NCBI GenBank assembly: GCA_002189035.1
Contig: NEEC01000015.1
Location: forward strand, 1,240,001-1,304,000
Source of the DNA: Utricularia gibba
Lineage: Eukaryota; Streptophyta; Magnoliopsida; Lamiales; Lentibulariaceae
DNA length: 64,000 nt
Direction: 5' to 3'
The notes beneath the pieces are model-generated. The model was not told the origin of the DNA, made no database searches, and saw only the letters and a list, made by a program, of their open reading frames with translations. Shown here piece by piece: positions 46,300 through 58,700 of this stretch. How positions within the stretch are numbered: position 1 is the first letter of the stretch; every line of letters starts with the position of its first letter. Both the position numbers and the translations under genes were made by a program.

Positions 46300-47919
46300 A
46301 GACTGTCATCTGGCTTGAAACGCTGCTCCCATCTAAATCCCCTTGTTCAGATTGAAAACGTCTGTGTCATTGTATGGGTTGGTTTCGTAGTTCAGTCATC
46401 ATCATAGAATACCAGGCACGGGATATGCACCCGAGAGTGGTGTTCACAAACTCATCCTCTCGCCGCCGCGCACCGCCGGGACGGCACATGGGTGCGAGTC
46501 ATCATAGTTGGTAAAGAAGCTACCATGTAAATTCAAGATAGGAGTGCTCCGAAGCCTAGTGTCGGATGGCTACAGTGACAAGCATGGTTTTCACAGGAAG
46601 AGAGACTGGGGGTCGTGATTACATTGTGAACCGATTAAACAGGGATGGAGCAACACAATGGGGGAAAAAAACAAGAGGGATGTAGGCCATGCCAAAGAGA
46701 AGGAAGAAACACCGGCTTAATCAAGGAGGCCCCGCATACCATTTCCCAACGTTAACCACACGGTATGGTCATTACAAAGCAACAGACGTCAACCCAGAGT
46801 CCTGGTTAAGTCTTCCACTTCACCTATGGGACGCGTCTTGACCAATCACAGCCAGCCCAACCATATGGTTAATTATCACAATCATTCTCCTCCCACAACA
46901 CAAACACACAACCATTACATAATCGACATACCAAGCCAACCAACCAACCACTTGGTCTCCTTATAATATATTGTATGTCTCGAATATTAAATCTTTGTAG
47001 TTTTACGATTTTCTCATTCTTAATTAGGAGTTTTTTAGGTAGTCACCCATTTTGAAATTACTCAAGCATGCTTAATTATGAAATTCATATCAATGATACT
47101 TCTTCTTGCTCAAGAAAATGTATGGTACAACATTTATACAATCATTTTATTTAATATTTTTTCTTTTTTTCATTTATAATCAATGTAGCATCAACACCAA
47201 AAGTCATGGTTTCCCACTGAAAGCATCCATCCCATTTTAATGCAGGAAAGACCCCAAGTCAGGGTTTCCCACCCACCCATCTCATTTTAATGTCTATCAT
47301 TTGGGGAGACTCGTTCCTCATGGCAGGGACATATTTGTCACCCCATTTTGGTAATAAATTATCAGCTTGTGTGTTTTTTATAGTGTTCATCATTGCCCAA
47401 ATATTTGCCACATTTGGAAAAAAGTTGTTATGTATGCTAATTAAAACTAGAATTATAGTATTTTACGTAATTTTGTTAAAAATTATTGGCATCAGCATTT
47501 GAATTTGAATTTGCGCATTGATGAGTTTTGACAAAAAATCGAATCTATGTGAATCGTAATGAGTAAAGGTTTTTTTTCTACATTAGGAAAGCCGTATAAG
47601 AAGGTAATTACTAATAATTAAATTAAAACTTTTTCTAAGATACATGATTAAAAAATATAAAAAAAAAATTACATCGACATTGCACAAAAAAAAATGAAAA
47701 GGAGTGGTTAAATGTACTTTTGGATTATTTTTTTAAAAAAACAATGGTAAATCATGAAGTTAAAAAAGGAAATTAAAAAGAAAAAAATTTTCACGTCCCC
47801 CACCAGCCCCGCTGGCTGCTCCACTACGGAAGCCACTAGTTGTCGCCTTCAACGGCCGAATTTTTACTCTATAAATAAACACACTTATTTCTCGCAAATT
47901 TGTAGCATTTTTTTCCGCC
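46300..47919. other. Intergenic region before the glucanase gene
   Basis: 46300-46560 is likely LIP5 3' UTR. The rest is AT-rich, with an A/T-dense block at 47,520-47,750. A TATA box lies at its end. No gene recognised. Confidence 0.6.
47870..47877 (+). promoter_or_regulatory. TATA box of the glucanase gene
   Basis: TATAAATA is 50 bases upstream of the ATG at 47920, implying a very short leader of roughly 15-20 bases. Confidence 0.6.
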
Positions 47920-48999
47920 ATGGATTTCTTCCATCTTTTCACGGCCTCGGTTTTCATCTTCTCTGCAGCTCAAGTTCGTTACGCTTTCGCGGACGGTGGC
48001 GGTTATATTGGAGTGAACTACGGCCGCGTCGCGGATAACCTGCCGTCGCCGCCGCAAGTGGTGCAGCTTCTCAAACAGACGGGAATTACGAGGGCTAAAA
48101 TCTACGACACTGATTATACTGTTCTGGGAGCCTTCGCCTCATCTGGCATCCGTGTCACCGCCGCGCTTCCCAATCAGATGCTCGCCGCCGCCGCCGCGTC
48201 CTCCTCCTACACGGATTCGTGGGTGCAGTCGAATATTCTCCCTTATCGCCAAGTGATCGAAGCGGTTACCGTGGGGAACGAGGTTTTCGTGGACCCGTCG
48301 AATGTGGCGGGTTCTCTCGTCCCGGCGATGGAGAATGTGTACAGTTCGTTGCTCAAGTACGGTCTCGGTTCAATCAAGGTGTCCTCGCCGATTGCTCTCT
48401 CCGCGCTGCAGACTTCCTACCCGCCGTCCGCAGGGAATTTCAAGGCGGAGCTGATCGAAGCGGTGGTGAAACCGATGCTGAGTTTTCACCGGCGAACTAA
48501 CTCTTCTCTGATGGTGAATGCGTATCCCTTCTTCGCCTACACCCAGAATACGAACACCATCGATTTGAATTACGCGTTAATGAACAGCAACAGCTCCACC
48601 GTCACCGACCCCAACAACGGCCTCGTTTACAAAAGCCTCTTCGAAGCTCAAATCGACGCCGTCTACGCCGCCATGGCCGCCGTAAACTTCAACGACATCA
48701 GCATCGTGGTCTCCGAGACGGGCTGGCCATCCCAAGGTGACGCGAACGAAGCCGGCGCCAGTATGTCCAACGCCGCCGCGTACAACGGGAATTTAGTCAG
48801 CCGCGTACTCACCGGCGAGGGGACGCCTCTCCGGCGCCGGGTCCCCCTCAACGTCTACTTATTTGCTCTATTCAATGAAAATCAGAAGCCGGGGCCCACG
48901 TCTGAGAGAAACTACGGCCTATTTTATCCCGACCAACGGAAAGTATACGACATTCGCCTCTCCCAAGCCGGCTCGACCACCACCGCCGGAAAGAACTGA
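47920..48999 (+). CDS. Glucan endo-1,3-beta-glucosidase (GH17)
   Basis: 359 aa in one exon. A signal peptide occupies about residues 1-25 (FHLFTASVFIFSAAQVRYAFA). The GH17 domain starts at YIGVNYGRVADNLPSP. The catalytic acid is E121 in TVGNEVF and the nucleophile E266 in VSETGWPS; NAYPFFAY and LFALFNENQKPGP are other family landmarks, and all are present, so an active enzyme is expected. It hydrolyses callose (beta-1,3-glucan) in the apoplast, in roles such as plasmodesmal gating, cell division, pollen development or defence. It ends soon after the catalytic domain (NYGLFYPD) with no X8/CBM43 domain and no clear GPI signal, so it is probably secreted and soluble. This coding region is markedly GC-rich, especially at third codon positions, compared with neighbours. 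Single-exon structure is somewhat unusual, since many GH17 genes split the signal peptide by an intron. Confidence 0.93.
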   Translation: MDFFHLFTASVFIFSAAQVRYAFADGGGYIGVNYGRVADNLPSPPQVVQLLKQTGITRAKIYDTDYTVLGAFASSGIRVTAALPNQMLAAAAASSSYTDSWVQSNILPYRQVIEAVTVGNEVFVDPSNVAGSLVPAMENVYSSLLKYGLGSIKVSSPIALSALQTSYPPSAGNFKAELIEAVVKPMLSFHRRTNSSLMVNAYPFFAYTQNTNTIDLNYALMNSNSSTVTDPNNGLVYKSLFEAQIDAVYAAMAAVNFNDISIVVSETGWPSQGDANEAGASMSNAAAYNGNLVSRVLTGEGTPLRRRVPLNVYLFALFNENQKPGPTSERNYGLFYPDQRKVYDIRLSQAGSTTTAGKN

Positions 49000-50472
49000 A
49001 GAACCCCATGGTTCAGAAGTTCAACTTGTTACAGTGCCTTTCAGTATATTTGTTTTTATCCCGTTAATATTAATGTTCAAATTTCTCCTTATTACAATTA
49101 ATGTGGCAGATGGCTTATTGATGTGTTTAGGTCCACCTGCCCTTTGAACATTTCACACAATAGTTTTCAATCAAATACATGAAACATATTCCTATTCTTA
49201 ATATATTTCGTATCATTTACAAAAATGATCATTCATACAATCTATAATTAAAATTTTTACATGACACAACCATTTTTATCATACACTTAAAAAGGGATTG
49301 ATATATTTAAGTAGTGTTCTTAAAAATTTTTGAAATATATTTTTACTTTTCAAAATTATTTTAAAAAATTATAAATAAAAAGTAAAATTAATTAATTATT
49401 TTATTTATTTAAAAATAACTTTTATAATATAATTTTAAAAGTATTTTTTATATAATTATTTTTATAATTAAAATATTATAGAACAAAACTATTTTTATTT
49501 TTAAAAATTAGAAATAATTTTTAAAAATTTTTCAGAACAATTATTTATATTACACTAGATGCATATTACATGATCTAGATAGAGACAATGCGCACCAACT
49601 AGCGGTTCTCGGGTCAATGCTCCATTTACCGATTGGGGAGTTTTGTCAACTAGTTCAGTGATGCTTTTCTTGGTAGTTCAACTGTGCATTTCGGGTCTAT
49701 CGTCTTCCTTCCGTCCGTTGCTTGTTGGCTTCGAGATTTAGGGTTTCAGGACATTGCTTTTTTTATGGGATAAAGACATTTTTGTACTCACGTGCTTGGA
49801 GACAATTATGTAAATGGAGCATTGAGGAAAAATGCTAATGGATAACATTTAGAATTTTATTTTTAAATAACATATCTAGTTGTAAATTATTTAATTAAAA
49901 TGAGATTTTAATATTTTATGAAACGTATGAAAGAGAAATTCTTTATTAAGGATGATGTGACAATGAAATATTATTTTGATAATAATTTAATTTTTTAATA
50001 AATGATATTATCTAAATATAAATGGATATATCAACAACACATTTCTTATATAATTTTTCCGTGTAATTACACCCCACCAAAGCACATATTAATTCTTTAA
50101 TTAGCTTAAAATTAATTTTTTATTCTCACGTTGTACGTGGAAGGCGGAGAGAGTATTTTGAAAGTTTTTTTTTATTTAATTAAATAAAAAAGGTACACAC
50201 ACTGAAGAGTAAATCAAGAAGTTCTGAAGACGGGGGAAGACCACGAGTGAAAACTACTCCAACTGCCAGCAGCCGAAGAAAGCAAGAAAAAACGAGGAAA
50301 AGCAAGAACTTGGGAATGGGGCAGGACGGGGTCGTGACTTTTGACCTACGGTTTGGGATGCGCCCTATCGGATAATTAATTACGAATTGGTTGGCGATGA
50401 AAAGGTGGAGAACCGGCGATTGTTGAAGAGCTGGGGTTTTTCCCCATTCGTCATTGACAAAAGTTTGTGAAG
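49000..50472. other. AT-rich intergenic region
   Basis: 49,150-50,180 is A/T-dense with many short homopolymers and no frame of note; 50,200-50,472 is probably the STAT-like gene promoter and leader. Confidence 0.65.
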
Positions 50473-53400
50473 ATGGATGGTTTCGTTGGGGGAGAAGATA
50501 AAGATTACCTTTTGTTGAAAAATCTTAGAGTGGAATTGACGGGGGTTAACGTTGGCGTTGAGGAAGGAGATGGGTTTTTCTCTCTGTTTTTCTGGCTTTA
50601 CATTGACACTTATGGTTCCCTCCCGTCAGTCATTTTAGCTCAGGTAACTAGTCTCTGCATTTTCTGATGTTTTTGTGCGCAAGTTTCCGGTACATGGTAT
50701 CATAATTGAAATGCATAGTTGACTTGTTCAAGAAAGCCTGAACCTTTGAGGTTGCTGGAGTAGGGCTCCTATTATGGACCTTGTGGAAATGAGGCATGTG
50801 CCCCTCAGGATGAAGTATCTGGCTGTAATTTTCTGTGACGCTATGCTAATTACAATGACAAGTATCAATTCTGACTGTCCGTCTGCAACCGAATTTTTGT
50901 GTACATTCACTGCTACTTATCTGTTTTAATGTTCATTTTGTAGAGACATCCAGATGTCACATCTTGGGTCCCTTTTCTTTGTTTGGATGAGAAGAAGAAA
51001 ATGAAGCTCTTTCCATTACTCTTTTTGCACAAGGAGGCCCCTGATCACGATAACCGTGTCATGTGGTCTCAAGTTGCAGTTGCCACCACCGAGGTTGAGT
51101 TTCCCATGAGGAAATGGGCTCACGTTGGATGTCAGGTATGTCACTTGCAGTAGTTAGCATTACATACTCAAATCTGTGTCTCTGTTTTACTTGTTTGGTA
51201 AGCATAGCATCTCAAATCACAGGTTTTGAAGGATATTGTAAGGCTTTTTGTTGATGGGGAGATGGTTGGAGAAAAAAATCTGAACAGCTTATTTAATAAA
51301 GAGTTGCATGAAGATATTTTTAGGAAACTGCATTTGGCATGCCCGCATGATGATGAGAATTTATTGCATGGCTATGTTCACCAACTTAATGTCATGCTTC
51401 CGTTATCCCCTGTCAAAGAGCATCGGACACAGGTTCATTCTGTTGATGCTTAAGATGATAGCTCAAAGCCACGGCTTTTTAATAATATCCTCTTTATCAT
51501 GACAGCACCCTCCACTCCAATTGTGTATTGATCATTCAAGTGCATCAGAAATTGAAGATGAAGGTGGTGTGTGGAGCGTTGTTGGTGGAAAGGTCAAATA
51601 AGCATTCACATGTTTTTGTTGTCATACATATTCTTGAGAAACATGCATTTGGTTTTTGTTGCTCTTGCCCAAATTTGATGTGTCCAAGCCGAATTTCACA
51701 TATTCTGACTCATAAATAACGTAACTCTCATTATTTTTTCATTCAAAAACAGGCATCATGCCGCAGGATCTTCTCTCTAGATGTCATGTTGTCAGACGGA
51801 CTTGGTTGCCTTGTGAACAAAGAATTAGAGGTTTTGATTGTCCTACATTTCATAGTTAATTTCAGTTTCATAATTCCTTCTTCTTGTCTAAGGTTTCTGG
51901 ATTTCCATGATCCATTTATTTTTCTTCATCTGAAGGTTGTTGCTGTGCTCTTGTATGCTGATAATGATGATCCAGTTGAGCACAACTCGGATGGGGAGTC
52001 TCCCCTTCTTACAAGTCATGATGGTATTGAATATGCTTCATGGGATCATCCTGTGAAACTAAGCTATGGTCGTGCTTCCTTTAAGCTTAAAATATCCCAG
52101 GTATTCAATTAAACATCCTGTTTTGGGTGCAATGTCTATTCAAGGTCCCTGATTTGATTTCCTTTTCATTGGCAGCTCTCTTCCAAGTGTGATAACAAGC
52201 TCTTCAGAATTAAGTTTACTCTCTCCGGGTTGGGATCGTATCCTTTTCTTGAGATCCTTTCACCACCAATACGTTGTATTTCACGTAGTAAGACAGTAAG
52301 AGCACCTTCTCTTCCATGGAGGAGGTCCTCACATAAATCTGATGATGTGAATGGATGCCAGAGCCCTGCAGCTGATGACAGATATCTGGAACTAATTCCT
52401 AACATCATACATGAAGCAAAACCTAGTCCTGCATCAAAGCGCATCAAGTTAGGACATGATAACCCCATTACTATGTTAAGAGATCGTGCATCAGCTTACA
52501 AAGGACATGAGTCTTGTGCATCTGCTGCTAATACGGTAGCTTTCTACTTTCCTTTGATCTCACTTCTTCTTTTCACTCTCACATATCTTCGATTACTTGT
52601 TTGAATTAAGGACACACTTGGGACATGGAAGGAGAGGAGATTGGAAAATGGGATGGATGCTAAGCTATCTGTCTGTAATAGTGATGATGCACCTCACGGC
52701 ATGCCAAGCTTTTCAAGTCCAGTTTCGGATGCAGTAGTTTTTAAATACTGCTTAGGAGGGACAACAGAAAGACTTGATTTGCTCAAAGAAATGGCTTTGT
52801 CAACAAATGATGAACAGTTAGCACACTTTGCTAAGCAGGTTTCTACCTACTCTGGATGCTCACATCACAGGTGATCTTTTGTGTGTCATATCTTCAGGGC
52901 TTATTAGATGCTATGTTTTGTTCTTCTCTAAGCTGAGGAGTTCTCAAGCGTCAGGTTGACTTTGGTATGATTACCATGATTATCTCGATATATCCAGGAA
53001 TCAAATAGAACTTGCAAAGCGTTTGGTGGAGGAAGGCACACTATCTTGGAACTCAATATCAGAGAATCACAATCAGATTTTATGGGAGAATGTGGCTATC
53101 AAGCTAAATGAGCACTTCTTGAAGATAACACGCTGTAATCGTCCATTACTGGATCAGGTATTCTATTTTGTGCTCCTACAGTTAAGTTTGCTAATTAAGT
53201 CTGCAACTTGTGATTATTTTTCCTTAATACCTTCATGTGTCGGCATTTCCATATTTTTCCAGGATTTGGAGTGCTTGAGGAGAATAGCAGGATGTCAAGA
53301 GATTGTGTCTCAAGAAAATTTTGAGAGGATATGGGCATGGTTATACCCTGTTGCGTCTACACTGTCAAGAAGTGAAATCACTCCGATGTGGGATTCATTA

Positions 53401-53859
53401 TCGCCTCTTTGGATGGAAGGATTCATCACCAAGGAAAAAGCTGAATCTATACTTCAGGGATCACATGGGCTTCAAGAACCTGGAACATTCGTTTTAAGAT
53501 TTCCTACTACAAGAAGCTGGCCTCATCCAGATGCTGGCAGTATTGTTGTTACATATGTTGGCAAAGATTCCAGCATTCATCACAAACTGGTTTCTTTCGA
53601 TTGGATGGAAAGGTGTGTTTTTTTTCTTTCTTCGCTAATAGAATGTGTTTTAATTCTCAAACTGCTTTAACCCATTTAGTCTTCTCTTCCATGGCAGGTC
53701 TTCAGAAACTGTAAGGCGTCTGCACGATTTGCTGCTTGAGGATCCTGAGCTCTCAAAGCTGGGGAGGTATGACATTAAATTTCTGCTTCTTGTGCTGTTC
53801 TTTTGGATGGCGTTTTTGCATGAGGTTTAATCATTCGTAGGAAGCTAAGAAATGACTAG
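50473..53859 (+). CDS. STAT-like SH2-domain protein (SHA/SHB type)
   Basis: Twelve exons: 50473..50643, 50944..51135, 51223..51432, 51506..51592, 51753..51830, 51936..52100, 52176..52535, 52611..52870, 52998..53157, 53263..53612, 53698..53766 and 53841..53859, giving 706 aa with consistent phases. The N-terminal ~190 residues fold like a concanavalin/LamG-type sheet (FFWLYIDTYGSLPSVILAQ, KDIVRLFVDGEMVGE). A middle DNA-binding-like region holds SLSGLGSYPFLEILSPPIRCISRSK, giving KLFRIKFTL before it. A helical linker and SH2 domain end the protein: LWMEGFITKEKAESIL, then GTFVLRFP with the phosphotyrosine-binding Arg, and IVVTYVGKDSSIHHKLV. This matches plant STAT-type linker-SH2 proteins, Arabidopsis At1g17040 and At1g78540. 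Their ligands are poorly known. The last exon encodes only a few residues; the gene converges on FAP3 with 175 bases between stop codons. Confidence 0.92.
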
Positions 53860-54034
53860 TTGCAAGAGTTGGATGGACACCAAAGACGGCGCAAGATTCC
53901 CCATAGATCAATATCATATCGAATTGAATGTATCATCTTGGAAATGCAGAAGAATGTACAGAGTTTTGGACAACCGTTAATCTCATCTGAGGCTTCCGCA
54001 GTTTTCACACAACCATTAATCTCAATAAGCTCAG

Positions 54035-55183
54035 CTATTTGAGCGCTGCAGCCAATCCATTGGAGACTGAAGCTTTGAGTGTAGGGGAAACTGGTTTGCC
54101 TCCAAGAAACACATCAAACAAAGCAAATGTGACATTTGGGGATTCAATCGTTGCATCTGGTGATGAAGGCCGACTGTTGGAGGAGATGGAGATCTGAGAG
54201 ATAATCAACTCATCATGGTTGAAAGATGCATCTCAGCAGAAATTGGAAATAAAGATGGGTTCTTGGAGGTGCTTACAAGCATTTTTGCGGTGTCCAACCA
54301 GGTCATGAATATGGAAGTTCCCGTCTTGAGAGACCGTCCTTGAAAAACACTGCGAAATTTCGAGAGGGCAGATTCATCCACGGCACTTCGGGAAGTGATT
54401 CGTGGGGTGACAGCTTCATCCAATGCATCCCAGAATGTTTTACCATCCACATCTCTCACCAAAGCAATATGAAGTGATTTTTCATCAGGAGCTGCCGATT
54501 TCATGGTGTTAATGAATTCAGTCCTGGTATGAAGAAACATATTTCTCATCATTACCATTGAACAATTTGTTAAAGAGTGATGGATCCTGATGTATTTCAG
54601 CAGCTGAAACCCCTTTCCAAGCAACAAGGGAGGCAAGTATGGATGGATTTGCATAGAAACCAGCAGCATAAACTTTAACTCCAATGATTGCGAACACTTT
54701 TTCCCTGAAACCTGAAATGAGAACTACATCAAGAATATCTATTCTTCGAAACTATGTTACGAGCAAACGCCATATGGAACAAGGAATGGAGATTCGGCAT
54801 CAGAAAACTGACCGGTTCCAAGCAAAAATAATGTGGAGGAGCAACCTGGAACACTGAGTGAGGTGGGGAATTTGACCTTGGTTTCAGCTTCTTCGGTGTA
54901 CGCCTCCTCTGAGAAAAGCGAAGAAAGCCATGAATGCTTACAGAAAAGCACATGCAATGTACTAGAAACCATTCATCAGCGTACCAGAAATGGAGGCTTT
55001 TGTTTTGAGGCGTATGTGGCATCTTCTACTCCACCGGAGAGAGAGATCGGTAGCGTCCAATGTTGATGAAAGTGAGCTAGGAACCGGCAATTTTGGAGTC
55101 AAATCAGTAAAACATCTTCTGGGGTTTATCTGAAGGGTTCTCAAATGGGGTAGAGGAACCGGAATTCCAGCAATCGAAGCCAT
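54035..55183 (-). CDS. FAP3: Chloroplast fatty-acid-binding protein FAP3 (chalcone-isomerase fold)
   Basis: Five exons on the minus strand: 54985..55183, 54813..54908, 54556..54711, 54277..54491 and 54035..54193, giving 274 aa with consistent phases. The first ~60 residues are a Ser/Arg-rich transit peptide. The CHI-fold domain follows: [64 protein letters not shown] and [18 protein letters not shown]. The end is [20 protein letters not shown]. Family knowledge: FAP1-3 are stromal proteins that bind fatty acids and affect fatty-acid metabolism; they lack chalcone isomerase activity. The sequence is closest to FAP3 (At1g53520). Odd: intron 3 is only 64 nt; ignoring it gives an out-of-frame product. 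The next gene, IF-2, is transcribed in the same direction and ends 524 bases upstream. Confidence 0.92.
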
Positions 55184-55706
55184 TTGCCAAAGGAATTTCT
55201 GATCCGTTTCGGGAACTAAAGCATATCTACTGGGGAATCAGCAGATTTATCCATTTTCATTTTAGGTCTGTGGGGTAACTCCAACGCCAAGCTGGATTCT
55301 TGTGGGGCATTTCTTATCTTGCAAAGAAATGAACTTGCAATAATCAGTGAAGATTCCAATGATTTACAAGTTCACTAGATGAATTGGGGGTATTCACAAA
55401 TGCAATAGAAATCCAGCAAAAAATGGCTTAACATTTTGTTTTGCCGATCAACTTTGAATCATGTGAAACGCCAAAATGAGGCTCAGCCTACTGCTGTGAG
55501 GTGTGAGCAAGCCAGGCTGCAACGTTGTTATACACGTGTATATCTGATCTATACAGCGTAACCCATGACAGAGACTTTCAGAAGGCAGGTTGCCAGAAAC
55601 CTCCCCCCATATTGGCTGCACAATGATCCTCTGTTTATTTTCCCCTTTCTGCAGTGATGAATGTCACGAGGAGCAAGGGATGAGGATCTCGAGCATTGCT
55701 TCAGTT
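55184..55706. other. FAP3 promoter and IF-2 3' flank
   Basis: No gene. A perfect palindrome TACACGTGTA (G-box core) lies near 55,530, about 350 bases upstream of the FAP3 start codon, and could act as a bZIP/bHLH site. Confidence 0.45.
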
Positions 55707-58700
55707 TCATAGTTGCATTCCAGCTTCTTCAAGAGCAGCAGACATTGATGCCGATGCCTCTTCAAGAGTTCTCTTCTTCTGCACAGTGTTGAAGGCCTCG
55801 ATAACATCTCCCTCTTCCCAGTCGTCAAAGCCCTCAACCCCAATTCCACATTCTAGTCCTGAGCTTACCTGGTGACCGGAACAGGCATAGGATCTACATT
55901 AGCCTGGAACTGCATAACTGGATGTTCTATGTGTGTGGGATGGAAATTTAAAAGCTAAATTTACCTCTTTCACCAACTCCCTCACTCGTCTTAAGGAACC
56001 TAGGACTCCAGCATGAACTTGTCTTCCCTTTCGGAGTACTCGAATTCCACAGTCTTTGGCTACCTTACCCTCCATCACCATGCATCCAGCAACACGGCCA
56101 CTCCCACTACTAAATACGGCCCTTACATCTGCCATACCGATTTGGACTTGTTCCTGTGGAGAGAAAGGCAGAGTTAGCAGGAGGTACTTGATGAGAGTTT
56201 GAAAGCAGAGATTTGAATGCATGATTTACCTCAACAGTTTCCAAGAGACCCTCCATGGCTTTTCTTACATCATCAATGAGGTCATAAATAACTCTATAAA
56301 CCCGAATTTCAACCCCTCTGCTATCTGCATAGCTCTTGGTGGAACCTGAAGCTCCAATGTTGAAGCCAAAAATGATACCCTTGCTCGCAACAGCAAGATC
56401 AACATCACTTGTGCTTACTTCCCCAGTTCCTTGCATTAGGAACTTCAGAGTCACGTTATCCTGTGGAAGCACCTGCAGTGCTTGTCTGATTGCTTCAATG
56501 GAGCCCTGGCCATCGACTAAAGTTTGTCAAATCAAAAGTGAGGGTTGAAGGACCAGAATTTCTATTCCCCAGCGAGTTCCAGATGATGTGGGTGCAAGTT
56601 TCTTGAGAGAGGTGCACGATTGCTAAAAAGTAATGCGGAAGCAATATTCCATGAATAACAAAAATCTTAAAAAGGCCTACCTGGACATCAACCTTCAATA
56701 TAATATTGAGTTGATGCAAATCCAATCCAGCAGTTTTCCCTGATGATACGGCTGAAGCAAAAGAAGAAAGGGTAATCTTCCCATCCCCAGCTTTTTCTGT
56801 TATACGTTCATTCCTCAAATACTCTGCTCGTGCTGTGGCCTTTTCTCGAGCTTCATCAAGGGAGCTGACAACCTCAAACTCATCCCCAGCTAGAGGAACA
56901 CTATTCAATCCAAGAACCTGCTCAAGAAATGCATTTTGATGTTAATAATGTGACAACAATCAAGCTGAGTTTTTTATCTCAATTTTAAGGGATGCGTTAT
57001 ACTAATCATTGACATTTAGGATAACTGAATTGGAAAAGATAATTTTTTTCACCGCACCTGAACTGGAATTGAGGGGCCTGCTTTTTCAACCTTTCTCCCA
57101 TTATCATCAAAAAGAGCACGGACCTGAGTCTCCAAAATGTCTGCATGTGAGATACATGCCCTGGAAGGAATGAAAACTATGAAGATGCTAATCTTAATAT
57201 ACGTGCCTTTCCAAAAGCTTCTCCACAAACCACGATATTTCCTCTCTCGAGTGATCCATTTTGAACAATGAACGTAGCCAGAGGTCCCTTGGATTTATCA
57301 AGCCCAGCTTCTATCACTGTCCCTTTAGCGTATCTATGTGGGTTGGCCTTCAGTTCTTGCAACTAAAGTATAATGAAGTAATATTCAGAACCACGTTTAC
57401 CAACACCAGCAGATAATTTTAAAATAAGCATATCCTTTGAGTAATAAATCAAACTAGAAACAAAATGATAGCTCTTGCGGCTAAAAGCAAATGGAAGTAA
57501 TATTCAGAGCTATGTTTACCAACATCAGCAGATGCTTTTAAAATAAGAAAAATCCTTCGAGTAAAAAGTCAGACTACAAAAAAATGATATTAAGATTCAA
57601 AATCGCTTGTTATAATATAGAAACAACAGTGAACTTACCTCTGCAACAAGCATGATTGTCTCCAGCAAGTCACCTACATTCTCTCCTTTCAGAGCACTGA
57701 CCTGTTTCAGATGTACATCATTGATTCAATTTCAGACAAATTGACGCATCTAAAAATGCACATTTAAATTGGACTTGCTTGGAACATTTCCCTTTTGTTT
57801 CTAGCAAAAATAATTTTTTTTAATTCGAAAAGATTTCTAACCTTAACCATTGGAACATCACCACCCCATTCTTCTGGCATTAGTCCAACCAATGAAAGCT
57901 CTTGCATAACTCGATCTGGGTTAGCTCCATCCTTATCTATCTATAGTGAAAGCGAATGGAAAGTAAAGATATAGACCTACTCCCTCAAAACCATCAGCAG
58001 AGTGAAAAGACAAGAAACAAATCACCATAAAAACTACCTTGTTTATCGCAACTATAATTGGTACCCCAGCAACTTTGGCATGTGCGATTGCCTCTCTTGT
58101 TTGAGGTTGTATTCCATCATCAGCAGCAACTACAATGACAACGATATCTGTAACCCTAGCTCCACGTGCTCTCATTGCTCCAAATGCCTGAAATTTCACA
58201 AAAATATTAAAACTCTTTATAAATACAAAACACGATTATGAAAGTGACACTGAAAAGAAGCAAATCAAACGTGATGCAAAGAAAACAAAGATCTACCTAA
58301 AATAACACATAAATATGCATATATAACCATAAAAGGAATGAGGATATTGCCTCATGACCAGGAGTGTCAATAAACACACAAGTTTGCTTTTTTCCATCAA
58401 GCGGTACTTCGACAGAATAAGCCCCAATTCCTTGTGTGATTCCACCGGCTTCAGAAACTACCACCTAAAATAGTTTGAGTTCAGATTCTTAGGAGTGTAT
58501 GATGAATACGGCGGTGAATATAATAAATCAAGAAAGAGTGCAGCAGTCCAGTCAGATATCTGTACCTTGCTTTTCCTTATGTAATCCAAAAGTGTTGTCT
58601 GTAGGGACAAGGGAAAGATTTAATAAGAACATACAGTTATTTTTCGAACTCCCATTAAAAGATTATTGATGTTCCTGACCTTCCCATGATCAACATGTCC

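Noticed and set aside
54512-54554. Reading through FAP3 intron 3, or using the nearer AG
   Set aside because: Both break the conserved [11 protein letters not shown] frame; the 64-nt intron 54492..54555 restores it exactly.
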